Assembly: GCF_002177135.1 (NCBI RefSeq)
Contig: NZ_MWPH01000004.1
Coordinates: forward strand, 62,001-126,000
DNA: 64,000 nucleotides
Reading direction: 5' to 3'
DNA from: Natronolimnobius baerhuensis
GTDB taxonomy: Archaea > Halobacteriota > Halobacteria > Halobacteriales > Natrialbaceae
Below are positions 52,338 to 61,946 of this stretch, in pieces (within the stretch, counting starts at the first letter, position 1; every line of letters starts with the position of its first letter). A program made the position numbers and the translations under genes. The notes beneath the pieces are model-generated. The model had not been told where the DNA came from. It was given only the letters and a program-made list of their open reading frames with translations, and did no database searches.

Positions 52338-53684
52338 ATGCGTCTCTCGGGAACCGTCATCGCTGATGCACGGACCATCATCGAAGACGGCAGCGTCGTC
52401 GTCGACGGATCGCGTATCGAGGCCGTTGGGCCGCGTTCGACGCTCAGCGAGCAGTACCCGGACCACGAAGAACACACGTACGACCTGCTCTTGCCAGGGC
52501 TTGTCGGCGGACATATCCACTCGGTCCAGAGTCTCGGGCGTGGCATCGCAGACGACCACGAACTGCTCGAGTGGCTGTTCGAGTACGTGCTGCCGATGGA
52601 GGCCTCACTGACCGCCGACGAGATGGAAGTCGCGGCGAAACTGGGCTATCTCGAGATGCTCGAGAGCGGGACGACGACCTGTATCGACCATCTCTCGGTT
52701 AATCACGCCGAGCGGGCGTTCAAGGCTGCCGGCGAGATGGGGATTCGTGGCGTGTTGGGGAAGGTGTTAATGGACCAGCGCTCTCCGGATGGATTGCTCG
52801 AATCGGCCGATGCTGGCCTCGCGGAGAGCGAGCGATTGATCCGGAAGTATCACGGGTCGTTCGACGACCGCATTCGGTATGCCGTGACGCCGCGATTTGC
52901 GGTCTCGTGTACTGAGTCGTGTCTCCGTGGTGTCCGAGAGCTTGCCGACGCCTACGAGGGTGTTCGAATCCACACGCACGCAAGCGAAAATCGCAGCGAA
53001 ATCGAGACCGTCGAATCGGACACTGGCCTGCGAAACATTCACTGGCTCGACGAGGTTGGGCTCACCGGCGACGATGTCGTCCTCGCACACTGCGTCTGGA
53101 CCGACGAGAGCGAGCGCAAGGTACTCGCGGAGACGGGAACGCACGTCACCTACTGCCCGTCCTCGAATATGAAACTCGCGAGTGGCGTCGCCCCGATTGT
53201 CGACTACCTCGAGCGCGGGATCAACGTCGCGCTCGGCAACGACGGCCCACCGTGTAACAACACGCTCGATCCGTTCACGGAGATGCGACAGGGGAGTCTC
53301 TTGCAGAAAGTCGACCGACTGAATCCGGTCACGGCTGCTGCCGCCGAACTCCTCGAGATGGCGACGAGAAACGGTGCTCGCGCGGCTGGTTTCGATGACG
53401 TGGGGGAACTCCGTGAGGGGTGGCGTGCAGACATCATCGCAGTCGATACTGACCGCACGCGAGCGACACCGCTTCACGACCCGCTCTCGCATCTCGTCTA
53501 CGGCGCACACGGCGACGACGTGGTCTTCTCGATGATCGACGGCGAGGTGGTCCTCGAGGATGGTGAGGTTCAGACGGTCGACGCCGCAGCGATTCGGGAG
53601 GAAGCAACAGCGGTTGCAGAGAGTCTCGACCTCGAGTCCCATCGCGAATCGGCGCGTGCGGTTCGCCCGTCGGAGTCGAGCTAG
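52338..53684 (+). CDS. amidohydrolase of the chlorohydrolase/deoxyadenosine deaminase group
   Basis: A 448-residue metal-dependent hydrolase. Metal ligands appear in LLPGLVGGHIHSVQSLGRG, IHTHASENRSE, LAHCVWTDES and LGNDGPPCNNTLD. The order matches TrzA/AtzA and S-adenosylhomocysteine/5'-deoxyadenosine deaminases. A purine or 5'-deoxynucleoside deaminase is most likely; the substrate is not fixed by sequence. The 3' end overlaps the convergent SDR gene by four bases. Confidence 0.88.
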   Translation: MRLSGTVIADARTIIEDGSVVVDGSRIEAVGPRSTLSEQYPDHEEHTYDLLLPGLVGGHIHSVQSLGRGIADDHELLEWLFEYVLPMEASLTADEMEVAAKLGYLEMLESGTTTCIDHLSVNHAERAFKAAGEMGIRGVLGKVLMDQRSPDGLLESADAGLAESERLIRKYHGSFDDRIRYAVTPRFAVSCTESCLRGVRELADAYEGVRIHTHASENRSEIETVESDTGLRNIHWLDEVGLTGDDVVLAHCVWTDESERKVLAETGTHVTYCPSSNMKLASGVAPIVDYLERGINVALGNDGPPCNNTLDPFTEMRQGSLLQKVDRLNPVTAAAAELLEMATRNGARAAGFDDVGELREGWRADIIAVDTDRTRATPLHDPLSHLVYGAHGDDVVFSMIDGEVVLEDGEVQTVDAAAIREEATAVAESLDLESHRESARAVRPSESS

Positions 53685-54469
53685 ATGATTTGCCAGCCGC
53701 CATCGACGTGCAGCAGTTCGCCCGTGATGTAGGCTGCCTGCTCACTGGCCAAGAAGAGTGCAGCGCCGGCGACGTCGTCTGGCGTGCCCGCTCGGCCGGC
53801 AGGAACGGGTTTGATGAAGTCGTTTTCTTGTGCGCCGCGTGTTGCGTCGGCAGTCCAGCCCTCGCCGAACTCCGTTGCGATCTGTCCCGGCGCGACGGCG
53901 TTGACGCGAATATCGTGTTCGGCCAACTCGAGGGCGCATCCTCGGGTGAGCATTCGAACCGCGCCTTTCGTCGAATCGTACTGGACCTGATTGAACTGGG
54001 TGACGGTTGAACTGATCGAGGCCGTGTTGACAATGGTGCCTGCATCGCCGCGTTCGATCATGTCGTTCGCAGCGTACTGGCAGCCGAAGAAGACGCCGTC
54101 GACGTTGACGCGATGGATGCGCTCGAACTCCTCGGGCGTGACCTCCCGCATCGGCGCGTCAGCAGACAGCGCCGCGTTGTTGATCATCACGTCGACGCCA
54201 CCGTACTCGCGTGCGGCGTCGATGACGGATTCGATGTCGTCCGGGTCACTCACGTCAGTCTCGAGGTAGACGCCGGTGCCACCGACCTCCTCAACGAGGT
54301 CGTGGGTTGGCGTCTCCGCGTCGATATCCTTTGGCTCTGACTGAATGTCAGCGTTGAGAACGGTTGCGCCCGCTGATCCGAACTCGCGTGCCATCGCACG
54401 ACCGATGCCGGAACTCGCGCCCGTGATCACGACCGTCTCATCAGTGAAGTCGTACTCGAGAGTGCCCAT
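53681..54469 (-). CDS. SDR family oxidoreductase
   Basis: A 262-residue classical SDR. Rossmann motif VITGASSGIGRAMAREF, NNAALSADAPM, catalytic Ser in NTASISSTV and Tyr/Lys in YDSTKGAV. The end is DVAGAALFLASEQAAYITGE and VDGGWQII. It resembles sugar and polyol dehydrogenases, which fits the arabinofuranosidase cluster nearby, but the substrate is unknown. Confidence 0.9.
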   Translation of the reverse strand: MGTLEYDFTDETVVITGASSGIGRAMAREFGSAGATVLNADIQSEPKDIDAETPTHDLVEEVGGTGVYLETDVSDPDDIESVIDAAREYGGVDVMINNAALSADAPMREVTPEEFERIHRVNVDGVFFGCQYAANDMIERGDAGTIVNTASISSTVTQFNQVQYDSTKGAVRMLTRGCALELAEHDIRVNAVAPGQIATEFGEGWTADATRGAQENDFIKPVPAGRAGTPDDVAGAALFLASEQAAYITGELLHVDGGWQII

Positions 54470-54587
54470 AGATACACGTTACCGGCGCGATACTTAACTA
54501 TGGACGGGCAGACTGGTGTGGCCGTTGTTGCGAGCGGCTGGAATGGTCGATAGGTTGATGACGGCGGCTGAACTTGCTTCGAATGAT

Positions 54588-54995
54588 ATGACACGACGGA
54601 CGAGTGGACTGGTGCTGTTGGCAGGTGCGGTCCTCGCAACCGTCGTCGTCTACGCTGGGCTTGTCCCACGGTACGCACTCACGGATGAGCCCGCTCGAGC
54701 ACTGTTGACTCTCGTTGGCGGCTGGGTGCCGTACACGCTCGTGTTCTACTTGCTCGGGCGGTTCTACTCTTCGCCGTCCTCACTCCCGAGTATGCGAACG
54801 GCAGACCTCGGGCTTGGTGCCGTCCTGATCTTTCTGCTGCTCAGTCTCGGCCTCGAGGCGTGGGGCTTTACGCCAGAACGGATTCCGGAGGCCCATCTCG
54901 TCCAGGCAATTGGCATTTTCACCGGCCTCGCGCTCTTTGGCTGGGGAATTGGCCGTCGCTCGAAGGCGATTACGGACGTCGCTGAGACACCGTAG
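54588..54995 (+). CDS. four-span membrane protein of unknown function
   Basis: A 135-residue protein starting MTRRTSGLVLLAGAVLATVV, with spans at about 7-25, 38-58, 73-93 and 104-124. No family recognised. ATG 54588 starts just before the first span and is preferred to upstream starts that lie in the divergent promoter region. Confidence 0.7.
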   Translation: MTRRTSGLVLLAGAVLATVVVYAGLVPRYALTDEPARALLTLVGGWVPYTLVFYLLGRFYSSPSSLPSMRTADLGLGAVLIFLLLSLGLEAWGFTPERIPEAHLVQAIGIFTGLALFGWGIGRRSKAITDVAETP

Positions 54996-54997
54996 CG

Positions 54998-55450
54998 TTA
55001 CTCCGACTCGCTCGAGGCGGTCGCATCGCCGACGACTAACACGTCTCGAGCGGTGTGGCGGGTGACGCCGTCGGTGACGCTGCCGAGCATCATGCGACTG
55101 ATTCCGCCGCGACCGCGCGTGCCCATGACGATCACGTCGGCATCGATCTCGTCGGCATACTCGAGGATTTCGCGGACAGGAATGCCTTCGATGACGTCCG
55201 TCGTCACTGGAACGTCTTTGGCTTCGCCACGGGCGTCGATTCGGTCAACATACTCGCGAGCGCGCTCGCCGAGAACGGACGCTGCGCTCTCGTTTTCGCC
55301 CGGGAGCGTAACGGAGCCAAACGGTCCCGTTTCGACGACACAGATGCCATAGACTGAGGCATCGACGCTCGCTGCAAGCTCGAGCGCGCGATCTGTCGCC
55401 TGTTCTGCGTGTGAACTCCCATCGGTCGGAACGAGGATGCGGTCGTACAT
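54998..55450 (-). CDS. universal stress protein UspA, single domain
   Basis: A 150-residue Usp protein starting MYDRILVPTDGSSHAEQATD, with ATP signature GTRGRGGISRMMLGSVTDGV. An in-frame ATG nine bases upstream (55459, MALMYD) is also possible. It is divergent from the next UspA gene, so the 240 bases between them hold both promoters. Confidence 0.93.
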   Translation of the reverse strand: MYDRILVPTDGSSHAEQATDRALELAASVDASVYGICVVETGPFGSVTLPGENESAASVLGERAREYVDRIDARGEAKDVPVTTDVIEGIPVREILEYADEIDADVIVMGTRGRGGISRMMLGSVTDGVTRHTARDVLVVGDATASSESE

Positions 55451-55687
55451 GAGTGCCATCGGGCAAGCAGGTGGGCTGGGCCGATTGGTGCAGTCTTCGA
55501 CGTTCGATCACGCCGTGTGCGCTTACAGTATAATGACGCCCTCGAGCGAACGCGAGACCCACAGTCGAACCAGACCGTGACTTGTCCACCGTACTCGACA
55601 CTGGCCTCGAGTAAAGCGTTTGCTCTGACTCCCACCCCGAGTAAGCGGACACTGGACCTTTTGAGAGATGCCATCGAAGTCAGTCGT

Positions 55688-56560
55688 ATGGTACCCTGGT
55701 CGACGGACTCGACGGAGACGGTGGTGGTTCCGATTGCGAACACAGAGACAGCGACGCGCCAACTCGAGACGGCAGTCGAGTTCGCGGCTGATCGGTCGGC
55801 TCGCATTGTCCTCGTCTATATCTGTCAGGTACCACCGCAACTGTCATTGCAGGACGGCCGTCGCTACCTGCTCACCGACGACGACGAGGAACTGCTTGCG
55901 GATGCTGCTGCATCCGTCGAGACCCAGGGAATCCCAGTCGAGACACGAATCCGCCTCGCTCGAGGCGTCGCACGTGGGATCGTCGGTGCAGTCGAGGACT
56001 ACGCCAATCCGACGCTGTTTCTTGGCTGGCGCGGGCGACCACCACGGCAGAACGTTATTTTGGGCTCGTACGTCGACCGCGTCCTCCGCGATGCCGAGTG
56101 TGACGTCCTCGTCAAGCGAATCAAAACGCCGACTGGTGACGTTGACGACATCCTCGTTCCCGTCTCAACCGGCCCACATGCTGCATTTGCCGCCGAGACG
56201 GCAGCGTCACTCGCTCGAGCAAACGATGCCTCGGTCACGCTGTTACACGTCGTTGACGCCGACGACGCCGACATCGCCAAGACAGACGCACGCGCGTTAC
56301 TCGCTGAAATGGCAGCCTCGCTCGAGGACGTTCCATCAGTCGACCGGCAACTCGTCGAGGCAGCCGACGTCGCTGGGACGATCACCGACTGGAGCGCCAC
56401 ACACGATGTGACCGTTCTCGGCGTCTCTCGTGGTGGGTTACTCCAGCGTCGGCTTCTCGGGTCGATCTCACGGGCCGTTGGCCGACACGCTGCCGGGACC
56501 GTGATCCTGGCGAAACGACACGACCCGGTTCCGTCACGGCTCAAACGGCTGTTCTCGTAA
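55688..56560 (+). CDS. tandem two-domain UspA-like protein
   Basis: A 290-residue protein. The first domain (about 10-140) begins TVVVPIANTETATRQLETAV and has a degenerate tail (LGWRGRPPRQNVILGSYVDR). The second (about 148-280) begins DDILVPVSTGPHAAFAAETA and has LGVSRGGLLQRRLLGSISRAV. The Asp of the usual PxDGS is lost in both, so ATP may bind differently; similar halves occur next to amino-acid permeases in haloarchaea. ATG 55688 is used since the upstream frame is not protein-like. Confidence 0.85.
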   Translation: MVPWSTDSTETVVVPIANTETATRQLETAVEFAADRSARIVLVYICQVPPQLSLQDGRRYLLTDDDEELLADAAASVETQGIPVETRIRLARGVARGIVGAVEDYANPTLFLGWRGRPPRQNVILGSYVDRVLRDAECDVLVKRIKTPTGDVDDILVPVSTGPHAAFAAETAASLARANDASVTLLHVVDADDADIAKTDARALLAEMAASLEDVPSVDRQLVEAADVAGTITDWSATHDVTVLGVSRGGLLQRRLLGSISRAVGRHAAGTVILAKRHDPVPSRLKRLFS

Positions 56561-56604
56561 ACGGGTCCGCGACGGCACTCGAGTCGGTGTCGACCGCTCG
56601 AAAG

Positions 56605-57126
56605 TCAGTCAGGATCGTCACGACTCGAGCGTTCGGTGTACGCCGGTGGCTCGATGGCGTGGCGGATCCCCGACCAGTCGTCGATTTCGAGGCTGTAGAT
56701 CGTGGTCGTCTCGCTGGTGCCTGCGGCTTCGAAGAGTTCCGGCCGCCACGTCGGTGCCTGGGCGTCAGTGAGGTCGTCGTAGTCGGCGTCCGAGAGCGGC
56801 CGAATCGAACCAGTCACGGAGACGCTTTGCCAGTGAAACATCGTCTCGGCGCTGTAGACGAGAAAGCTGGCGACGTTGGCGCGGTCGGAGAGCGATGCTT
56901 TCTCGCTGTCGGTGCCGGTGACGTAGACGAAGTACAACTGTGACTCGCCATCGAAGCCGTAGGACATCGGCAGCAGGTACGGCGTCGGCTCGGTCGGCAG
57001 TCCAAGGACACCGAGGCTGTGGGTGGCGAGAAACTGCGTGATCGCCTCGTCATCCATTCGTTCCATCCCGTGGTCGGTGAGTTCGTCGACAGTCATCTCG
57101 CTGTGTCGAACGTGCGCAAGCGGCAT
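56605..57126 (-). CDS. PPOX-fold flavin-binding protein
   Basis: A 173-residue protein of the pyridoxamine phosphate oxidase-like group. Core features are SLGVLGLPTEPTPYLLPMSY, YFVYVTGTDSEKASLSDRAN and SVSVTGSIRPLSDADYDDL. It is longer than the relative at 1252-1695 and has a 30-residue N-terminal helix with several Met. Substrate unknown. Confidence 0.87.
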   Translation of the reverse strand: MPLAHVRHSEMTVDELTDHGMERMDDEAITQFLATHSLGVLGLPTEPTPYLLPMSYGFDGESQLYFVYVTGTDSEKASLSDRANVASFLVYSAETMFHWQSVSVTGSIRPLSDADYDDLTDAQAPTWRPELFEAAGTSETTTIYSLEIDDWSGIRHAIEPPAYTERSSRDDPD

Positions 57127-57189
57127 AATTCACACACCGGTAGTTGTCGGCCGCGAGAGCGGACGACGTCAGCAGAGACAAACAGCGAC

Positions 57190-57939
57190 TCACTCGATCT
57201 CGAGGCAGTCCGTCACTCGGTCGGCCGTATCACGGAGAAGCGGGACATCGTCGGTGAACACCTCGACTGCGACGGTCCCATCGAAGCCCGCAAAGTACTC
57301 CGAGATGATATCATAGTCTATCTCACCGGCACCAATCGGGAGGTGCGTATCACCACGGCTGCGTGCGTCGTGGACGTGCAGATGCGACACGAGGTCGCCA
57401 TACTGCGAGGCGAACCGTTTGACACCGTCGTTGCCGTCTTCCATGTAGGCGTGGCCGACGTCGAAACAGACCGCCGTGTTCGTTTCTCGAGCGAGATCAC
57501 CGAGGACGGTCAACGGCAGCCCGCGTTTCTGATGGCCGACGTTCTCGACGACGAGTTCGACGCCGCAGTCCGCTGCCGCCTCGCCAATCGCCTCGAGTTG
57601 GTCGGCAAAGAGCGGCCGCAAGTCGGTGTCATGTGGATTTCGAGCCGTCCCGTGCAACACCGCTTTCTGCGCACCAACCGAGCCAGCCCACTCGAGTAAC
57701 TGCCGCAGATACGCGATAATCGCGTCGTTGATTTCAGGAACCGGTGTCACGACGTCCTGCTTGAACGGCAGATGCACGCACAGCGACGTGTTCGCCGCCT
57801 CGAGACTCGACTCGAGACGATCAGCGTCGATTGTGTCCGTGTCCACGCCCTCGCCGAGCGTGAACTCTGCAAAGTCAAAGCCCTCGAGCGTCTCGTCCAG
57901 TCGGTCGAGCGAGTCGCCGACGGTGAGGCCACAGTCCAT
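57190..57939 (-). CDS. xylose isomerase-like TIM-barrel (sugar phosphate isomerase/epimerase)
   Basis: A 249-residue AP-endonuclease-2/xylose isomerase-like barrel. Metal-site motifs are visible: VENVGHQKRGLP (Glu), CFDVGHAYMEDG (Asp and His), LHVHDARSRGDTHLPIG (His, Asp, His) and VAVEVFTDD (Glu). Metal-dependent sugar isomerase or epimerase activity is expected. It precedes or follows the SGNH hydrolase on the same strand, 49 bases apart, so both probably belong to the carbohydrate operon. Confidence 0.88.
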   Translation of the reverse strand: MDCGLTVGDSLDRLDETLEGFDFAEFTLGEGVDTDTIDADRLESSLEAANTSLCVHLPFKQDVVTPVPEINDAIIAYLRQLLEWAGSVGAQKAVLHGTARNPHDTDLRPLFADQLEAIGEAAADCGVELVVENVGHQKRGLPLTVLGDLARETNTAVCFDVGHAYMEDGNDGVKRFASQYGDLVSHLHVHDARSRGDTHLPIGAGEIDYDIISEYFAGFDGTVAVEVFTDDVPLLRDTADRVTDCLEIE

Positions 57940-57988
57940 GGGTTGTCATCGACTGGCTCGCCCTTAATGGCCGCGTCGGGAGTGACGC

Positions 57989-59005
57989 TCACTCGGTGAC
58001 GGTCTCGAGGTGGCTCGAAAGAGCCTCAGCGAGTGTGTCCATACCGCGGTCGCTGGGGTGGAGCACGTCCCAGGTGAGGTCCGTCGCAGTCAGGAGGTCG
58101 CTGCCGTCGACGAGCGAGACGTTCTCGTGTGGTGTGGCGTCGACAACGTCCCGCAGTGCACCGCGGAAGGCGTCGGCGTGGGCAGCGTCGCCGTTGGCGG
58201 TGAGATCCGCGAAGTACGGAAACAGCGTCACGCAGACAATCGGTTTCTCCTGGTGGGCCGCAGCAATCGTGTTTGCGAAGTAGTCAGCGCGCTCGCGGAA
58301 CTCAGCGGGAGTGAACTCCGCGTTGGCCATATTGACCGAGAGCGCGAGGGTGGCAACGTCCCAGTCCTCACGGCCTGCGATGTAGTCCGCCAGTTCAGGT
58401 TCGCAGTATGCCGAGCCCGAACAGCCGAGATTGAGCGCGTCGTACCCGCAGTGGCGTGCAACCCGCGAGACGTAACTCAGGTGCGTCGCGGACGCTTTCG
58501 CGCCCTCCGTGATCGACGTGCCGTACGCGAGATACCGCGCTGCCGGTAGTTCCTCTGACGCGGGTGGGCGACAGTCTCCCGCCACGTCGTGAATCGCGAC
58601 TGGCGTAAAGCGCTCGAACCGGATCCGACAGACTCGAGGATCGAACCGACCAGTCGGAACGTCGTCTCCCAGATCGCGCAGGCGGTCGGGAACGTCCAAC
58701 GTGAGCGTCGTCGGCGTCGACTCAATCTCGAGGGCTTGCCACGGCTGGAACTCACCCCAGAAAACACGAATCTCCGTCCGCTCGGACGCAGACAGCGTAA
58801 TCTCAATCTCGCTATCGTCGGTTTCGGGAACGAATCGGATCTCGCCGTTCGTCGCGTGTCGGAGTCGGTCGCGTGCTCCGTCGTTCAGTTTAGCACCAAC
58901 GGACTCGGGGACGCGCAGCAGTCGCTCACCGTCCGCATCCCACTCGGCTGGTACCGTCTCTGCCACGTTGTGCAACGAGACGGACGGATACTCCTCGGAG
59001 CTCAT
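57989..59005 (-). CDS. SGNH/GDSL hydrolase with N-terminal beta domain
   Basis: A 338-residue protein without an obvious signal peptide. Residues 1-145 form a beta-rich domain. The catalytic block starts at AARYLAYGTSITEGAKAS (nucleophile Ser), continues with the Gly in NLGCSGSAYCEP, Asn in LSVNMANAEF, and ends with DVLHPSDRG (Asp and His). Such two-domain enzymes are often carbohydrate esterases that remove acetyl groups from plant polysaccharides. This fits the GH51 neighbour. Confidence 0.88.
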   Translation of the reverse strand: MSSEEYPSVSLHNVAETVPAEWDADGERLLRVPESVGAKLNDGARDRLRHATNGEIRFVPETDDSEIEITLSASERTEIRVFWGEFQPWQALEIESTPTTLTLDVPDRLRDLGDDVPTGRFDPRVCRIRFERFTPVAIHDVAGDCRPPASEELPAARYLAYGTSITEGAKASATHLSYVSRVARHCGYDALNLGCSGSAYCEPELADYIAGREDWDVATLALSVNMANAEFTPAEFRERADYFANTIAAAHQEKPIVCVTLFPYFADLTANGDAAHADAFRGALRDVVDATPHENVSLVDGSDLLTATDLTWDVLHPSDRGMDTLAEALSSHLETVTE

Positions 59006-59695
59006 TGCCCTACCGATTGAACGGGCCTGCCATAGCGTTACTGATACGGGTACTCCCCCGCCGCTCCGGCCCGATTACGAGTCCTACAGTTGCGTGTCGA
59101 CTCGAGGCGACAGCGTCGCAGAACATGTTCTAAAACAAACCTATATAGTAATTGACCTCCACAGTAGTGCAGAATGCTGCAATAGCATTCGTAGGAGACC
59201 TCCACAAGGACCGCACATTTATAGAAAGTTCGCGGAGTATTCCGAGAATAGAGTTAGAAAAGGACAATTAATTTGTTATTAGTGGCCTGTCCACACAATC
59301 TCCCACACTATGGCGAGAATGGACACTAATTCGACGAATATTTCGTCTATGGGCGTATTTTGGCAGTAAGTCGAGGCAATAGTATTGTTAGGTATAGGCA
59401 ATAATGTATCTCAGATACTATTGTTTGATACAGTATGGGATCAGGTGCCACCCCATCGTTTCTCCATCAGGAACAACAGATATTCTCCGAATAGGATTAC
59501 ACACATACAGCTGTAATTCATTCTTCTCCGTGTTACTCGACACCACGGTCAAAACAGACGACAATCGGCCGAGATAGTCCGATTCCGCATTGAGAAACGC
59601 CTCGAGGGCCGTACTAAACTACCGCACTCACGTGGAACGCACTAGACTACAAGCACACTTCCTCACCGCTGGAAAAATCAAGAATCTGCCCGTAG
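59006..59695. other. AT-rich gene-free region upstream of the SGNH gene
   Basis: Nearly 700 bases without a credible gene, with GC clearly lower over 59130-59520. It contains short direct repeats (GACCTCCACA at 59153 and 59209) and several TATA-like words. No transposase or tRNA is visible. Confidence 0.45.
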
Positions 59696-61867
59696 CTATT
59701 CGTACTCAGACTCGAGAAACGCCACGGTAAACGGCTCAAGATCGAGTGTGACGGTTCCCCCATCCACCGAACAGCGTTCGGTTTCGACAGCGACCGCCTC
59801 GGGGGCCTCTCGAGTGTTCTGTGCGACCATCGAGTCGGCTCCGATCCGCGAGACTGTCACGGACTCGAGAGAGGATTCACCGGCGACCTCGAGCGTGACC
59901 GTCGTCGGTCCGGCGGTCGCATCGCGGTGGACGAGACAGGTGACGAGTCGGTTCTCGTCGGGGTGAGAAACAGTCACCGCATCGAGTTGTGGTACGTCAG
60001 TTGCGGGCTCGATTGCGCCGAACAGTTCGCCGGTGTGGTCGCCGACGGGCAGTTCGGTATTGTAGGTCCCACACTCCAGGTGCGTTTTGACTGGGTGAGC
60101 GCCGACCATCGAGAATGCCTCGCGGTGGACGTAGTATGCCGGATCGGTCCACACCCGCTCGCGGTCCTTCCGGAGTCCAGCACCGTGATTGCCGACCCCC
60201 GAGTGCGTGATCATGCCGATGAGTCCATCCGAGCGAATCGCCTCGAGCAGGAACGTGGCGTCGTAGACGGCTTCGGTCATGGTCTTGTTCGTCGGGATGT
60301 CCGTCCACTCGAGCGTGTCGTCGCCGTCACGTTCGTCGTCCGCGAGCGTGGTGAACAGTTGCAGTTCGGTGATCGCCAGTTTCGGCTCGTCGATACCGGC
60401 TGCACGCATCCGCTCGGCGACGGTCTCGTACTCCCGGCCGACCTGCTCGGCGAAGGCCATGTGTGCGTTGTACAACGCCTCGAGATCGGTGTCGGTCGAG
60501 ACTGGATCGCCGACGAGCACGTGATCAGTTAGCCAGTCGAGGTCGTCCGCACACTCAGCGAGGAGTGGCTCGTTCCACTCTGTGAGGCGATTCCCACAGG
60601 CCAGCACCTCGATGTCGTCGTCGACGGCGGTCATCGCCTCGTGGAATCGAGCGAACCGGTCCGCGTAGCCGCCGGGCGTCGTCCAGGTGGTCTGCCACGG
60701 GCCGTAGACTTCGTTGCCGACCTCCCAGTAGGTCACGTCGTACGGTTCGGGGTGGCCGTGTTCGGCCCTGAGTCGACCGTATTCTGTCTCCTCCGGATCA
60801 CCGTTACAGTATTCGACCCAGTTCGCGGCTTCCTCGGCCGTGCCGTTGCCCGCGTTCAGACAGATCATCGGCTCGCAGCCGACCGCTTCGCAGAAGTCCA
60901 TGAACTCCGCCGTTCCGAATCGATTCGTCTCGAGGCCGGCCCAGGCCGGATTCGGCTTCGTCGGGCGTTCCTCGAGCGGGCCGACGGCGTCTTCCCAGTG
61001 ATAGCCGGAGACGAAGTTGCCGCCTGGCCAGCGCAGCAGGGGGAGGTTGGCGTCCCGCAGGAACGACACGACGTCGGGGTCCGCCCGCGCGATGTGATCG
61101 TCCGGGAGCAACGAGATCCCGTCGAAAACGACGTTCGATCCCGGCTCCGGTCGAATCGTCACAGCGTACAACGCGTCGGGATCGTCGAACGCCGACTGCG
61201 GGCACTCGAGGTCGAACGCGGCGGTGGTCCAGTCAGTACCGACTGCCACCGATTGGGTGGTAAGTTCCGTCTCGAGGTCGCCATCGGCGGTCACCGTCCG
61301 AATGCCGATCTCGACCGTCGTCGGCTCGTTCCCGCGGGCGGTGAGTCGCCCCTCGAACGCACGCGTTCGATGCAGCGGAAGATAGCACCATTGGGCGATT
61401 GCGCTCTCGGAATCCGCGTCGGGCACAACCTCGATCCGCTGGGCGCGGTCCCCGGCGACGCCGACGTCCGGGCTAGTGCGAACGTCGTCGCGGGTCCCGC
61501 AGTGGACCCACCACAGCGCTAGCCCGTCGCGATAGGCCTCGAGCAGTCGCTCGTGGTCCGGATAGTCACGCCGCGTGGCGTACTCGGCGACGCGGTCATC
61601 GATCTCGTCGGCGTCGTGAACCGCCGGGCGGCCGCCGTCCGGTCCGGGGCCGTGAACCTGAAACTTCCAGCTTCCGAACGTCGGGTTGTGCAGAATCTCC
61701 GCCTCGAGCGTATTTTTCGCGTTTCGAGCGGTGTAGAGGTGTTCGCCGAACTTGCCGAGGAGTTTGGGATCGACGGTTGTCTCCCCGCGAACGGTCGGAT
61801 CGACGGTCACCGTCGCTGTGTCGCTGTCGGAACTGTTGCTGTGCTCGACGAGTCTCGAGTCATCCAT
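59696..61867 (-). CDS. GH51 alpha-L-arabinofuranosidase
   Basis: A 723-residue glycosidase that removes arabinose from arabinan or arabinoxylan. It begins with a beta segment and FGEHLYTARNAKN (family 51 signature near the start of the barrel), then LRWPGGNFVSGYHWEDAVGP. The acid/base Glu is in YWEVGNEVYGPW and the nucleophile Glu in LAITELQLFTTL. There is no signal peptide, so it acts in the cytoplasm on imported oligosaccharides. An insert of about 150 residues between the N-terminus and the PGGN motif looks like a carbohydrate-binding beta module. Confidence 0.93.
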   Translation of the reverse strand: MDDSRLVEHSNSSDSDTATVTVDPTVRGETTVDPKLLGKFGEHLYTARNAKNTLEAEILHNPTFGSWKFQVHGPGPDGGRPAVHDADEIDDRVAEYATRRDYPDHERLLEAYRDGLALWWVHCGTRDDVRTSPDVGVAGDRAQRIEVVPDADSESAIAQWCYLPLHRTRAFEGRLTARGNEPTTVEIGIRTVTADGDLETELTTQSVAVGTDWTTAAFDLECPQSAFDDPDALYAVTIRPEPGSNVVFDGISLLPDDHIARADPDVVSFLRDANLPLLRWPGGNFVSGYHWEDAVGPLEERPTKPNPAWAGLETNRFGTAEFMDFCEAVGCEPMICLNAGNGTAEEAANWVEYCNGDPEETEYGRLRAEHGHPEPYDVTYWEVGNEVYGPWQTTWTTPGGYADRFARFHEAMTAVDDDIEVLACGNRLTEWNEPLLAECADDLDWLTDHVLVGDPVSTDTDLEALYNAHMAFAEQVGREYETVAERMRAAGIDEPKLAITELQLFTTLADDERDGDDTLEWTDIPTNKTMTEAVYDATFLLEAIRSDGLIGMITHSGVGNHGAGLRKDRERVWTDPAYYVHREAFSMVGAHPVKTHLECGTYNTELPVGDHTGELFGAIEPATDVPQLDAVTVSHPDENRLVTCLVHRDATAGPTTVTLEVAGESSLESVTVSRIGADSMVAQNTREAPEAVAVETERCSVDGGTVTLDLEPFTVAFLESEYE

Positions 61868-61887
61868 ACGTCGCTAGAGGAAAATAT

Positions 61888-61896
61888 CGTATTTAA
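61888..61896 (-). promoter_or_regulatory. TATA box of the GH51 gene
   Basis: Minus strand reads TTAAATACG, about 25 bases before the ATG at 61867, so the GH51 gene has its own promoter and a short or absent leader. Confidence 0.45.
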
Positions 61897-61946
61897 TTGT
61901 GTGTATTAGCGAACCCTCGTAGCGGTCTGTTCGTCCCCGTTCCGCG

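Noticed and set aside
53681-53684. Four-base overlap of convergent stop codons (amidohydrolase and SDR)
   Set aside because: Common in compact genomes and not informative about function.
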